A stretch of 64,000 nucleotides of DNA, taken from positions 6,506,753 through 6,570,752 of the forward strand of contig NC_049980.1 of NCBI RefSeq assembly GCF_000003815.2, in the 5' to 3' direction. Positions 44,261 through 54,690 of the stretch are shown piece after piece; within the stretch, counting starts at the first letter, position 1; each line of letters begins with the position of its first letter. Under the pieces are notes generated by a model, which saw only the letters and a list, made by a program, of their open reading frames with translations, was not told the DNA's origin and searched no databases. The translations under genes and the position numbers were made by a program. The DNA is from Branchiostoma floridae. Taxonomy: Eukaryota; Chordata; Leptocardii; Amphioxiformes; Branchiostomatidae.

Positions 44261-44666
44261 CATACTCATAGTCGTGAATCTACGAAGATTTTGATCACAT
44301 CCCCATACATGTCAATTGACACGTAACTCATACGGACTTGAATATACGCACAAGTGTGAACGAATCCTATGGTAATGGTCAATGTTAGACAGCCCTAAAT
44401 CTACAACCTCTTTTCAATCAGTCCTACATTTCCGCATGCCCTTTCGCACAGTGCTCTCTGTCCTATACATCTGAAAGACGGAATGTTTTGCGTCATGCAT
44501 TGGTCTTGCCATCTGCTTTCTCACAATGTCGGGTAAATAGTTGAAATCGTTAGACTTTTTCGCCCGGAGGCCGTCATACGAAAAGGATAAACGCAAAGGG
44601 TATAAACCGGTACCTCAGTTTCTCTTCAGCTATCTGTCTGTTCTTTGTCTATCTACGGTGTGTATG
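44261..44666. other. No gene recognised
   Basis: No supported feature. Confidence 0.4.
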
Positions 44667-44940
44667 AGGATGTCCCTGTGGCTCAACTGGTATCGGCTTC
44701 ACATATACACTTGAACTGATTCCAGTTAGTTCGTAACTGAAAGACCTGGCTCAATCCTGGGTAGTATAACTCAGTCAGGGCTGCACCAGTCTTTCGGAAG
44801 GGACGTACGTAAAATGGGGAACCCGTGTTCGAGGAGGTGCTCTGAAAACGTTCAATGCGAAGGGATTAGCAACCACTCCCTGTAAAAATATACCCTACTG
44901 CTGCTGTATAGGCATTACAAGGTCTGGACGGACGAACAGT
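44667..44940 (+). mobile_element. SINE family B, near full length
   Basis: GAGGATGTCCCTGTGGCTCA, ACTGGTATCGG, then GGCTCAATCCTGGGTAGTAT (B box), TCTTTCGGAAGGGACGTACG, GTTCGAGGAGGTGCTC and CCTGTAAAAATATACCCTAC are co-linear with 11540-11811. Confidence 0.88.
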
Positions 44941-44949
44941 CGAAAATGA

Positions 44950-45115
44950 CCAAAATGACCACTCAGTGAACTGATAAAATCTGGTCTGTATAGACAGGTG
45001 GTCACCATAGACAGGGTGTCAAAGAACAAATCAGTGACCATCAAAAACTGATCACATTGACCAGGTGGTCTTTGTGTAGAGGCTCGTCATTTGTACAGGT
45101 TTGACGTATATGATA
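44950..45115. mobile_element. Decayed Tc1/mariner-like MITE
   Basis: GACCACTCAGTGAACTGATA, GACAGGTGGTCACC, TTGACCAGGTGGTC and the end TGTACAGGTTTGACG share words and order with 33323-33528. The left end is not recognisable. Confidence 0.5.
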
Positions 45116-45719
45116 TGTAATTTTCTTTACAAATAACCGTCGTCGATGCCAAACGCCCGGTCTTTAGTGCCGTTCTGAGAGCTTGTTACGCCATTGATGA
45201 ATGTCCGACCCCAAGGACAATAGACGATTTCACGGCACGGCGGAAACGCTTTTGTGAAAGGGGGAAAATCACGAGCATCTGCGCCGAGCACTCGCGGGTT
45301 ACCGGGGTCCGCTAACCGCTATCCCTCTTGGGTCGGTACTAATCAGATCCACAATGGGCACTTGGACACGGCATAAAGGGGCTTCCCGACACGGTATTCT
45401 TCTTATTGATACATCAAAGGAGACGCGTCCTGAGCTCGTCTGTTATGGCGGGATGAGATTAGTTGTGGATGGAGGTATATCACGTTTTCTCATGGATCTA
45501 TTTAGATAGGTGGCTAGATGGAGTCTCGCTTTGGACGAGGGCTTATCCGATCTGAGGGCTCTCTATATATTGTTAATGGGCTTCCGGAGGCTGCTGTTTT
45601 CAATATTGAATTATCTGTACTTTCACCTAAAGCCATTGAAAGCTAAGGATACAACCCGCCGTACGTGTTTTTTGTCCGTTCGTTTTTTTTCTTCGTCCGC
45701 TGCGTTTTTCTGAAAACGT
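45116..45719. other. No gene recognised
   Basis: CpG-richer at 45140-45330. No supported gene. Confidence 0.35.
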
Positions 45720-46175
45720 GGGGAAGGAATGGAAAGAGCAGGGAGGGAGTACGTCTCAACGCACGTCACTCGCAGGGTTGCGCAAGGTGTGAGTATACAT
45801 GATGTGGTCTGCACGCCACGCCTGGCCGTGAGCGGTAACGTGCATCGTTCGTTGCGCAAGTGGAATGTGAGTTGTACGTACGATCTCTCTGCGATTGTCA
45901 CGTTACCGTATGCAGGCCTTACTTACACGTGCTGCTTACGTACGGTTTCCTTACTCACTTGCATTGGCTGTACAGGGCACGCGCGAGCGAAAGTTCTGTA
46001 TGCACGTAAAGTGCTATGGCGTGTCTGTGTGCTCCGAAATCCGCTGGATTCCGTAGTATTTCGTACGGAGGCGGTACTTACCATTTGCGGATCCCAAAAG
46101 ATTGCCCACGTTTTGGCACGTAGACAGCACTCGGTTGCACGTGCGGAGGGTTGTGTCCTAAGCCTAACTACATAA
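45720..46175. other. ACGT- and CpG-rich island, unexplained
   Basis: This 450-base block is unusually rich in CpG and in the words ACGT and CGTACG (for example GTTGTACGTACGATC and GCTTACGTACGGTTT) compared with both flanks. A plus frame is open for 148 codons (45729-46175) and a minus frame for 92. The plus product has no signal peptide, domain or low-complexity feature, so the open frame may follow from base composition. CCCTCCGCACGTGC read on minus at the right end faintly mirrors the left, but no firm terminal repeat was found. Confidence 0.4.
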
Positions 46176-47431
46176 AGAGGAAAAAGCCAATCCGTTAATA
46201 CAAACTCCAGTCATGCTAATTAATTTTTACACGCCATACCCCCCCCCCCCCCCCCCTGCGGTACCGTGCAAGCTGTTAGGAGTCCCATACCGGTGTCACT
46301 TCTTTGTCAACCCAAGATCTATCCACCACTCAAATTGATGAAAGGACCATCTTAAGATTTTTAGAAAGTGAAACAGAGCTACAAAACCTGGAAGAACCAA
46401 CCACATGCCAGATATCGAAACGACCCACAGAGGAATTCTTGAGTTAAACTGATTACAAACAACCAAATGAGACAATGAACCAAACAAAAACATTGCATTC
46501 GCAAGAAGGTAGTGATAGCCTTTGCTTTTAGTGTACATCCATACCCTATCGGGATAGACAAAAGCATGCCATCTAGTCGTAATAAAGTAGTGAGAAGACT
46601 TCTAATAAAGTACTTATCTAAAACATTGATTCTAAACTACTCTGGTACATAGGTTCGGCTTCGTCTTCTCTCTTTGTGACGTTAAGAATATAGATCGAGA
46701 TGGATTTGTTCCACATAGCAAAATGATTCATACATACTTTAATATGATAAAAAAGAACAGCTCTTCAGTTATTTATCGGGCTAAATTGTAATTAACTTTC
46801 TCTCAGACATGTAGTATAACAGCTGATTCAAAGCACTTGGAAGGCATAGAAAAGGCATAAAAGAAGGAGTGGTCCGATCTCTGTCATTCTTGACAAAGAC
46901 AACTTTAATAATAACCGGTCAAGTGTAGGAGTCTCAGCCGTCTCCGCTCCATTCCTTGTCGACAAGCTGATAAAAAGGTGTACAAATACATGCTAGTCGA
47001 AGCGCATAGTAGTTTTGTGATAATGTCCTTGGTCCCAGCGATGATATCGTTGCACGGCCTTTCCGAGGTAACTGCATTTCAGCATTGCATCGCTAGATCG
47101 CGTGCATAAGAAAGGCTTAATGGCAAACACCAGAGTCAGACCGCCGACCTATGCGCCATTATAGACACTACAAGTGAAAATCTTTCAAATCTTTCAAATC
47201 TTTATTCATGAACAACAAACATGTTGGAAGGAGCCACGAAAACACAACATCACCAAATAAGTGGCGCATGTGATGAAATGTTAACACTGCAAATGCAAAT
47301 AAGGCCCTCATTTCCATAAATTGTCTCAGTTGATCATCTTCTCTACGTACCCGAATAGCATTAAACAGGTAGGGAAATCTTACTGCACGTACATGTACGC
47401 CCTGTCCAAGGCGCTATCTACTACTAAAAAT
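46176..47431. other. No gene; C tract
   Basis: A run of about 18 C is at 46239-46256. CAAATCTTTATTCATGAACA at about 47198 looks like the start of a minus-strand retrotransposon 3' end. No gene is supported. Confidence 0.4.
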
Positions 47432-47541
47432 CAGACACACAGACACACAGACACACAGACACACACACACACACACAGAGACACACACGCACACCTACAC
47501 ACACACACACACACACAGACACACACACAGGCACACAGACA

Positions 47542-47582
<41 letters not shown>

Positions 47583-47689
47583 ACACACACACACAGACAC
47601 ACACAGACACACAGACACACACACAGGCACACAGACAAGCACACACACACAGACAAACAGAGACACACACGCACACCTACACAGAAACC
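47432..47689. repeat. (AC)n-rich imperfect microsatellite
   Basis: About 260 bases of ACAC broken by AG and GC variants (ACACACAGACACAC, GGCACACAGACAAGC occurs twice). Long frames on both strands here come only from the repeat. Confidence 0.98.
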
Positions 47690-48625
47690 TCATGATTACT
47701 TCCATATATAAAAACATAGAATCCTTTCATAGAACACATGTGTACCAGGTAACTGTTTATAAGAGTTGAAAACTATAAATGTTTGTTTTTTCTGAGGCCT
47801 TCTTATCCACGCGCGCTCTGCTATACAGACAATTAAGTCTAACCACTGCGTTTGTGTGAAGAATATGAAATCACAAAAATTCCCGCCGAAAATGAAGTGG
47901 TTTGATCTTTGCGCCATGCATATTTGGCGTGCACGATACATGGATAGGCTCCGCCCGAAGTTATTTTCCAATTTGTCCCAAGGATAAGCTGTATTGATTA
48001 CATTAATAATTGATAAAGGCTGTTGCGATTGTGGCTGGCCGAAAAGTGGAGAGTTAGCTCAAAAAAATAACAACACAAAAGTAAAATTTAAGAAAGTTTG
48101 ATAATGTCAAAGTTTGAATTGTAAGTGCTGCGGCATGGATAGAAAATAAAAGCGTACAGAAAGAAGCAATTTCTCTCTGTCTCTGTGTGTTTATATGTAC
48201 TCCACTCCCTTCGTCTCTTTCTCATACGCGTGATAAACTTTGTAACAGTTATATTATATGTGTGCGTGTGTGTGCGCTTGTGTGTGTTTATGTGTGTGTG
48301 TGCTCGTGTATGTCTGTGTGCGTGCGGAGAAAAAAAGTTCTGTTCTGTTCTGTTGCCAAGAAGAAAAGAAGTAATAGGACTCCCTACCCCACTCACAATA
48401 TCTTATCTCTTTCTAATGAAAATAATGATTAATATAATAGACTTGCAATGGGTGGATGAAAGAGAAGCTAAAAGACGCGAGCCTGTAGAACTATCAAGAA
48501 AATAAAATAAAATCTTTATTCATTGTACCATATCCGTATTTTTTTTCAAAATTCTGTGTCTGCAGTTTTTTTCAATCCTCTAGGATTTGTTTCCAAATAA
48601 CATAGCAAAGTGAACATTCAAGTAA
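47690..48625. other. No gene; GT-rich patch
   Basis: A GT-rich imperfect repeat lies at 48257-48325. AAATAAAATAAAATCTTTATTCATTG at 48503 echoes the 47198 tail-like motif. No gene is supported. Confidence 0.45.
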
Positions 48626-48873
48626 GGTGGTCGCTGCACTTGGGGCAGCACCGGTGAGGCACTGCGGGGTTCGAAAGAGTACGCAACGAATTTCAGAGAT
48701 AAAGAACGATTTTTCTTACGCTTTGTGTATTTTATTGTCTTCCGATTCATACTATTACGTATTACGCAATATCTAGATTATCGGCCCAAAATCGGCTAAT
48801 ATAACACAACAGTGCCGCAGTGAACGAACCCTGCAGTGCCGCACTGGTGCCCCAAGTGCAGTGAGATACCACC
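48626..48873. mobile_element. MITE, CTCACTGCACTTGG family, copy
   Basis: GGTGGTCGCTGCACTTGGGG at the left lacks a few bases (ATCTCA region) present at the right (AGTGCAGTGAGATACCACC). The core is AACGAATTTCAGAGATAAAG, TTTTTCTTACGCTTTGTGTA and TTACGTATTACGCAATATCT. Flanking sequence on the right is duplicated at 50345-50550. Confidence 0.9.
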
Positions 48874-49149
48874 TTTAGATTGCCAAGTAGGTACCAAAAC
48901 AAGTGTTTAGATTTTTAGACACACAATTATCAATTGAAAGCTAATTCAGTTGTGAGTAAGACGCTCAGACTTAACAAAGACAGGCAAGAGCTTCCGATAC
49001 AAGTCTTAAAACTCATATCTAATTTGGGAAACCGCTTCGTGTGCGGCCACTAAGGTTACGAAGAATTTTCATTCATCATGATTCCAAAATGTCCTTTGCC
49101 ACATTAGCGACATACCGTATGACTGACGTCTGTAGCGTTGCCATGACTA

Positions 49150-49302
49150 CAGACCGAGAGGGCTGAGAGGAGTGCGGCACGGCGGGAAGAACAGACCAGA
49201 AACGGGAAAGTACAGAGAAGAGAAACGTTCGTTTTGTATGATCAGCGGAACGTGAGATGATGCAACAATGAGAACTAACAACCGCCGCCGCCTGATCCAT
49301 CG
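49150..49302 (+). other. Candidate 5' non-coding exon of the LRR gene
   Basis: Moderately CpG-rich sequence ending in CCTGATCCATCG then GTAAGTTT, a consensus donor (GT at 49303-49304). The left limit is not visible. An ATG at 49268 could open a 41-codon upstream frame that continues across the junction into the exon at 49882 and stops at 49972. Assignment to the receptor gene 5 kb downstream is inferred from strand, donor quality and the lack of another gene between. Confidence 0.4.
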
Positions 49303-49881
49303 GTAAGTTTGTCCTTGGCGCGGATTTTGAGTTTCAGCAATGCAAATAAAGTAGTGTAAACACTTTTTCCTGTACCGTTGTTTTGTATCAGTGAATTACA
49401 ATTGCGAATGCAGAGGACATAAAAAATCAATATGAGGTTAAGACGGCCTTTTCCCCAAAAAGTGGATGGTACAAACTAGGAGTGGGGTGGATACCGGTAC
49501 GGTGTACCGGGACAAAACTGTTTTTCTTGTTGGACCGTTCCGGAAAAAAACGGACCTGAAAAAAATCAGTGGAACGGATGTTGGGCCGATTCGAAAATCA
49601 ACAAATCAAACTAGCAGGCGTTCACGTGTTTTGGGACTTACATGTCCAAGCAAACAACAAGAGCGAAGTAAAGGAGAGTTGAAAGTCATGTTTACCAAGT
49701 ATACACAGTCAAAAACAGAAGCAGTGTTGTTTACATGAAGATAGGATTTTATGTACGTCGGATACTCCACCTAACAAAAACGTTTGTTAGCAAAATGGAC
49801 CATTGTTTTGAGTATAATAAGTTCACAGATGATTAGCACGTGTGTACAAGCTCAATCTTTTTGTGTCCATGTTATTTTCAG
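49303..49881 (+). other. Inferred intron 1 of the LRR gene
   Basis: It runs between the GTAAGT donor and the acceptor TTATTTTCAG. No repeat was recognised inside. Confidence 0.35.
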
Positions 49882-49975
49882 AGATTGCTGGCTGTTTTCC
49901 GGGCTGTTCCTGTTGAGACGCAACACCCCTGCCGCACAAGGCCGTGGTGGACGGGAGGGGCGACCTCCGTAGCCG
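49882..49975 (+). other. Candidate 94-bp non-coding exon of the LRR gene
   Basis: Bounded by CCATGTTATTTTCAG (acceptor, AG at 49880-49881) and GTAGCCG followed by GTAAGAAC (donor, GT at 49976-49977). It is GC-rich, unlike its flanks. Joined to the preceding exon, the frame from the ATG at 49268 reads RDCWLFSGLFLLRRN in this exon and stops at TAG 49970-49972, so it cannot be continuous with the receptor's frame. Confidence 0.5.
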
Positions 49976-50091
49976 GTAAGAACCCTTCTCACTCCCTTCG
50001 ATAATTTGATACATCTCCCCGCAAAAATTGGCCGTGGGCTTAGCTCAGAAGAGATGCAAATTCTATAAGCAGCCAAAAATGTAACAGTAAT

Positions 50092-50345
50092 TCTGATCTC
50101 ACTGCACTTGGGGCACCGGTGCGGCACTTCGTGGATCGAAAGATAACTCAACGAATTCAGAGATAAAGAACGAATTTTCTTACATTTTGTGTATTTTGTT
50201 GTCTTCTTAGTCATACTTTTACGTATCATGCAATATCTAGACTATACAAAATTCGGCGAAAATAGCACAACAGTGCCGCAGTGAGCGAAACCCGCAGTAC
50301 TGAGTATCGCACCGGTGCCCCAAGTGCAGTGAGGTACCACCTTTA
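50092..50345. mobile_element. MITE, CTCACTGCACTTGG family, copy in the segmental duplicate
   Basis: GATCTCACTGCACTTGGGGC at the left; CCCCAAGTGCAGTGAGGTAC then CACC at the right. It shares core, orientation and right flank with 48626-48873, so the two copies probably descend from one insertion by duplication of the locus. Confidence 0.9.
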
Positions 50346-50553
50346 GATTGCTAAGTAGGTATCAAAACAAGTATTCAGATTTCTAGACCAAGGAGGTTAA
50401 AAATCACTTTTTTAACCTCCTTGTCTAGACACACATTTATGAATTGAAATCTAATTCAGTTGTGAGTAAGACGCTTACAGTTCACAAATACAGGTAAGAC
50501 TTTTCGATACAACGCTTACAGTTCACAAATACAGGTAAGACTTTTCGATACAA
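50346..50553 (+). repeat. Duplicate of 48874-49005 with local changes
   Basis: TAGATTGCTAAGTAGGTATC, AAAACAAGTATTCAGATTT and AATTCAGTTGTGAGTAAGAC follow the sequence right of 48873. Differences are the 35-bp hairpin at 50389 and a 42-bp tandem duplication at 50470-50553 (ACGCTTACAGTTCACAAATA, CAGGTAAGACTTTTCGATAC twice). Confidence 0.85.
50389..50423. mobile_element. 35-bp perfect hairpin insertion
   Basis: CAAGGAGGTTAAAAA, loop TCACT, TTTTTAACCTCCTTG: 15-base arms without a mismatch. TCTAGAC stands on both sides (50382-50388 and 50424-50430). The sister locus at 48874 reads TTTTTAGACACAC without insert, that is, an empty site. It behaves like a minimal palindromic transposable element, or a hairpin captured at a break. 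Confidence 0.8.
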
Positions 50554-50633
50554 CGCTAAAAGCTTGACAAGGGTTGGTCTTAAATTTGCTGATAGTTCAA
50601 TTCAAGCAAGGGTTTGAAAATGACGTACCATGT

Positions 50634-50725
50634 TAATCTCCAAGCAGATCCACGGTGGCGTAATATAGTATCAAACCCACCGTGCCCGTTTGACTCCCTT
50701 TGGCCGGCTATACTCCTTGGCCAAG
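50634..50725. mobile_element. Truncated TCTCCAAGCAGATCC-type MITE
   Basis: TAATCTCCAAGCAGATCCAC, GGTGGCGTAATATAGTATCA, GTGCCCGTTTGACTCCCTTT and GGCCGGCTATACT match the right side of 43601-43963 in reverse. The other end is missing. Confidence 0.75.
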
Positions 50726-51812
50726 CTGTTCTTTACTTTGGAAATTGCTTGTCTGATTTGTTATAGTGTTATTGTGGGTGGAACGTAGAGATTTGGCAAT
50801 ACTAATTTCCTCTTATTTGACATATTGTAAATGTCCACTTTCTAGTAGTTAGGTATAGCCTATTAATCACATAAGCCTATTTTCTCTTCATTTTCGACTT
50901 CTGAAATAAATATTATAAATGTCATTTACATAACAAATAAGCAAAAAAAACATAACAAATTAAATAAGTTTAATCCGATGCGAATAAATCGACATTTATG
51001 ATTTGATAACTTTGTTGTTATAATGCGTTTGTGTGTTTGCCTCTATTGCCCAAGGTCCTTTTCAAGGACTAGTATCAATTTGAATAATTCTTAGAGGTAT
51101 GAAATTTTTATTTTCTATATTTACACAGTAAATATCTAAAACGTTTAGTACGTAACTCCTACTTACTTTTTTCGTTTTCATTTTTGCCTTTCCATCCCGC
51201 ATAAACTAAAAAGAAAGCAGCATCAATTCATTTAATTCTGAAAGAGGTGCTTGAAGTAATTTCATAATATTGATATAACAATGATATTACAATTTTTATG
51301 TGTCCCTTTTTCCAGATTGTTCAGTACTATTTTCACTTGTTTTATTTCGTCTTCCCAGAGGATTAGACGGTTATTGTAGTAGCCAATTTAAAGCAGATCA
51401 TTCCTGACTTCAGCGGTATATTGAAGGCCATTTTTAGATGACCTTCAATGCCAAAGAAGTCTGGAATAAAAATGCCTTCGTGCAACGCGACTAATTTCCT
51501 GGGTGGGTTCGCACTAGTCTGTGTAACGCAAACTCCGCTATACGGAGCTGGTAGGCTCCTCCTGCTGATGGCGCGGCAATGTAGGACGGGCCTAAGAAGG
51601 GCGAAAAGGGCCAAAATTTCCTTTCCGACGTCAAATTCTGTGCTGACAGGAATTTTTAGCATTTTTTTAAAGGGGGAGGGGGCGACTGACACACAATCAT
51701 AACAAATAGGATCCCATTGTATGGTAGGAAAAAAACTTTCCAACAATGTGAAAGGAAATGTAATCAGTAAGTAGCAGGCATTTTGGTAAGACAGATGAAC
51801 GGATGAGGGATT

Positions 51813-52112
51813 TCAGACTGTGCATAGGTCTAGAACTCTTACTTGATTATCTATACACAGATCGGTCATATTTTGTACAAAAACATTTGCCGGTCTTTCG
51901 TCCATATCAGCCCTTAATAACGTATTAAGTTGGAAATCTATGGGAATGCCGTAAACAGGCCGAGTTAGTGCATTCAGATCGCCACCTATCAACATTTCAC
52001 CATGGTCGCTAATATGTGACATTTCATCTTCAAGAACATCGAATATATCGGTATAAGTTCTATTGGTGTGGATTGTTGACCTATCAGGACTAATATAGAC
52101 ATCTGTTACTTT
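51813..52112 (-). pseudogene. LINE endonuclease-domain remnant
   Basis: A minus frame is open for about 100 codons with no ATG start. It reads VYISPDRSTIH, then TDIFDVLEDEM, then LIGGDLNALTRP, then DERPANVF and a terminal VRVLDLC before a stop. In the APE-type endonuclease of non-LTR retrotransposons a YIPP-like strand is followed by a spaced GDFNAR motif and, further on, an N-x-x-G-x-x-LLDLC-like block; the order and spacing here agree. The family's aspartate and asparagine of GD-x-N are present. Reverse transcriptase, N-terminus and 3' end are missing, so this is a dead fragment in the receptor gene's intron. Confidence 0.6.
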
Positions 52113-52992
52113 CTAGTTTGTTCTTGTACTGATAAAATGTAGAAAATCAGGAAAGTTAATGCACTTTAGTACCAGTATACGGACAGTATACAATTTCTCG
52201 GACACAAAACGAAGGCAGCTGTATGCTATTAGCCATGTTACCCAAAAGAACAAGCAAGATGAAAACACATTTTTTTGTGATACAAATTGATACAGATTGA
52301 CATTTATGCAAATTAGCATGCCGTCATAATGACTTTATCAAGACCTATAAGGTCACGCCCATTTGGGGGGAGGGGGGTGTTATAAAAGTGTTCTCCTCGG
52401 CTAATTGTAATTCATAGATTGTTATTGATACTTTACAGAAATGTGTGTGATAGTGATTTTAAAAGATCTACATGCATGTACGTGCAGATTTCATTACCCC
52501 TGGAGCTCAATTATTCAGGATTATTAATCATTTCTGAACATTTTCAATTCAGCATGTTACAAAACCCTGGTATACCAAGTTTGTTTCCTTGTATTTTGTA
52601 TGACTGTGGAGATGTTATAATCTTGCATATTTAATTAGTTGACCTGGAGAAATTACGGCGTAATTTTCAGGCCTTTGATGGCCAATACCTCTCTAACGGT
52701 ATGTCCGATTTTTTTTCGAAATAAACCTATTCTATTTCTTACACCATACAAGACCTATCCTATGATATCAACTTTGAAAAGGTTTGAAAGGTTTGAATTT
52801 TTTTGTATAATTTGAAGCAGCTGTTTTGACCTTGAAAGTTGACCAACAAATAGCATCATATGATAGCAAAGTATGTAAGATTGCAAAACTAGAACTACAT
52901 AGCTACTAACTTTGATGGTTATTTTTTGGAAAGAAACTCAGCGATACCTCTAGACTACCTTTAATTGGTCGCAGCATATCATTTTGAACATA

Positions 52993-53337
52993 TAACAGGG
53001 CTCGAAATACCACCTGTATTATGCAGGTTAGTGCACGTATAATTGGAGCTGTGCAGGTATTTCTGATGTCTGCCTGCACCTAACCTACACTGGTCCATGT
53101 ACTAGGTTTTATACATAAATTTCCTTTGATTTAGATGCACGAAGATTGTTATTAGCTGCATGGACTGCTACCACCTATTAAGTATTAAAAATAGCAATGG
53201 TTCCGGAACAATTTTAGTAGGATCCATACTTCCTAAAAGCAGAGTGGTGCATCTAAAATTTGTTTGGTGCAGGTAATTTTCAATGTTACCTGCACAAGTG
53301 CTGATATGCAGAAAAAAGGATTTCAAGTCCTGTATAA
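52993..53337. mobile_element. About 345-bp inverted-repeat element, GGGCTCGAAAT type
   Basis: ATAACAGGGCTCGAAATACC at the left pairs imperfectly with GGATTTCAAGTCCTGTAT at the right. Inside, ACCTGTATTATGCAGGTTAG and TGTTACCTGCACAAGTG repeat the ACCTGCA word in both directions. Ends have diverged. Confidence 0.5.
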
Positions 53338-54589
53338 CGTTATCTGCAAACAAGCGTCATGTCGATGAAATAGTTGTGTTTGGACAAGATGTTTGATGAC
53401 ATTTTTATATCAACACAGTGTTATAAATACAACATAGAAATGCTATTGCGACACAGCATGCTAATGACTTACAGGATCTTGGAACGTCTCCGGATAAGTA
53501 ATATATCATGTAACAGTTAATCAGTATATATATATTTTTTTTCATATATTTCTTTTACCTGGATATACACACTCTGGGCATAGCCACCATCACCTATGTA
53601 GGATTCTTAGCAAGGGCAACGGATGTTTGGAATGTGATAAATGACGCCAAACCTGTTATGTGCAACTAAGTACTGTCCCAGGGTCTTGGTGTGTTTGAAG
53701 CAGGTTTTAATTCTCCTGAGGCCCGGGCCTCTGAGAGGTCTTTTGTATACGGAAGTGTGACAAAACCATTGTTGGCACGAACAGGGTCAGGGTTTTTATT
53801 TACAGTCCTGGGTTTTGATGTACAGGGCGATCCTGCCTAATTTCAATGGCCCAACCAGGGTAGCCACACTATTTTAATCTAGCTGTTGAAGTACCTCTAT
53901 CTTGGACAAGTGCTGTATGTTTAACAAAATCTTCGAAGTGAGTTAGATTTTTTTAGAAAAATATGTAGTGCAATATATTTTTTTTCTGTTTTTTTGGCGT
54001 GTGTGGTGTGTGACTCGAGGATATCATATTTAGAATGAATCCGGTATGGCCTAAAATGATTGTTCTATTTCCTTGTTGAACCCATATTGTCTCGTTGCAT
54101 TGTAGATTATTTTCACAGGCGATGCATATGAAATTATTTGATAACAAATAATTGATATAACGTTAGATACTTCTCTCTGATAAATGTATCAATTTATAAA
54201 TTGAAACTTATTCCTTTTAACTTAAATTTTGTATTTTATATAGCATTGATAATGTTTGATGTAAATCCGATTCATGTCGATACCTTCATGTTATTATTTC
54301 AATTTATTTTATTTCTTGATTTTGTTCAGTTTGACTACATATAATTCAAAACTTTCATGCTATTTTGATTCTTGGGGAGGCCCATGAAATAAGTTAGGTT
54401 TCAATTGTTGTATGTATAAGTCAAATGAAAAGTCAAATCAAACGTAAACTTTTTGATAACAGTTGACTGTCCAAAAGCTTGCTTCTTTGTCATAGAAAGT
54501 GCAAAATCCTTCATTATAAGCTCCTATCATAAATCTTTTTGTCACTTTAGTTACTGCAATTAAAAGATGATCTTTATTTTATTTTTCAG

Positions 54590-54690
54590 GTGAGGCAGCC
54601 GGCTGGTTGTCCGCCCTCCCCGACTAGGGGATAACTGCACTGCAGCAGACAGCGGCACAGGCCGTTTAGCGATATAGTTTCATATCTAGC
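54590..54690 (+). other. 5' UTR part of the LRR coding exon
   Basis: It begins after the acceptor TTTTTCAG and reaches the start codon. It holds in-frame stops (for example GACTAGGGG near 54621), so the coding region cannot extend upstream through this exon. Confidence 0.6.

Larger units (their letters stand above)
49976..54589 (+). other. Inferred intron 2 of the LRR gene
   Basis: 4.6 kb of AT-rich sequence holding the repeats listed separately (50092, 50389, 50470, 50634, 51813, 52993). It ends in TTTATTTTATTTTTCAG, a strong acceptor, at 54589. The rest (about 50730-51810, 52120-52990 and 53340-54550) shows no recognised feature. Confidence 0.45.

Noticed and set aside
47321-47717. Open frames of 81-124 codons on both strands in the AC-rich tract
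   Set aside because: They exist only because a dinucleotide repeat lacks stop codons. Products are monotonous Thr-His or Cys-Val strings.
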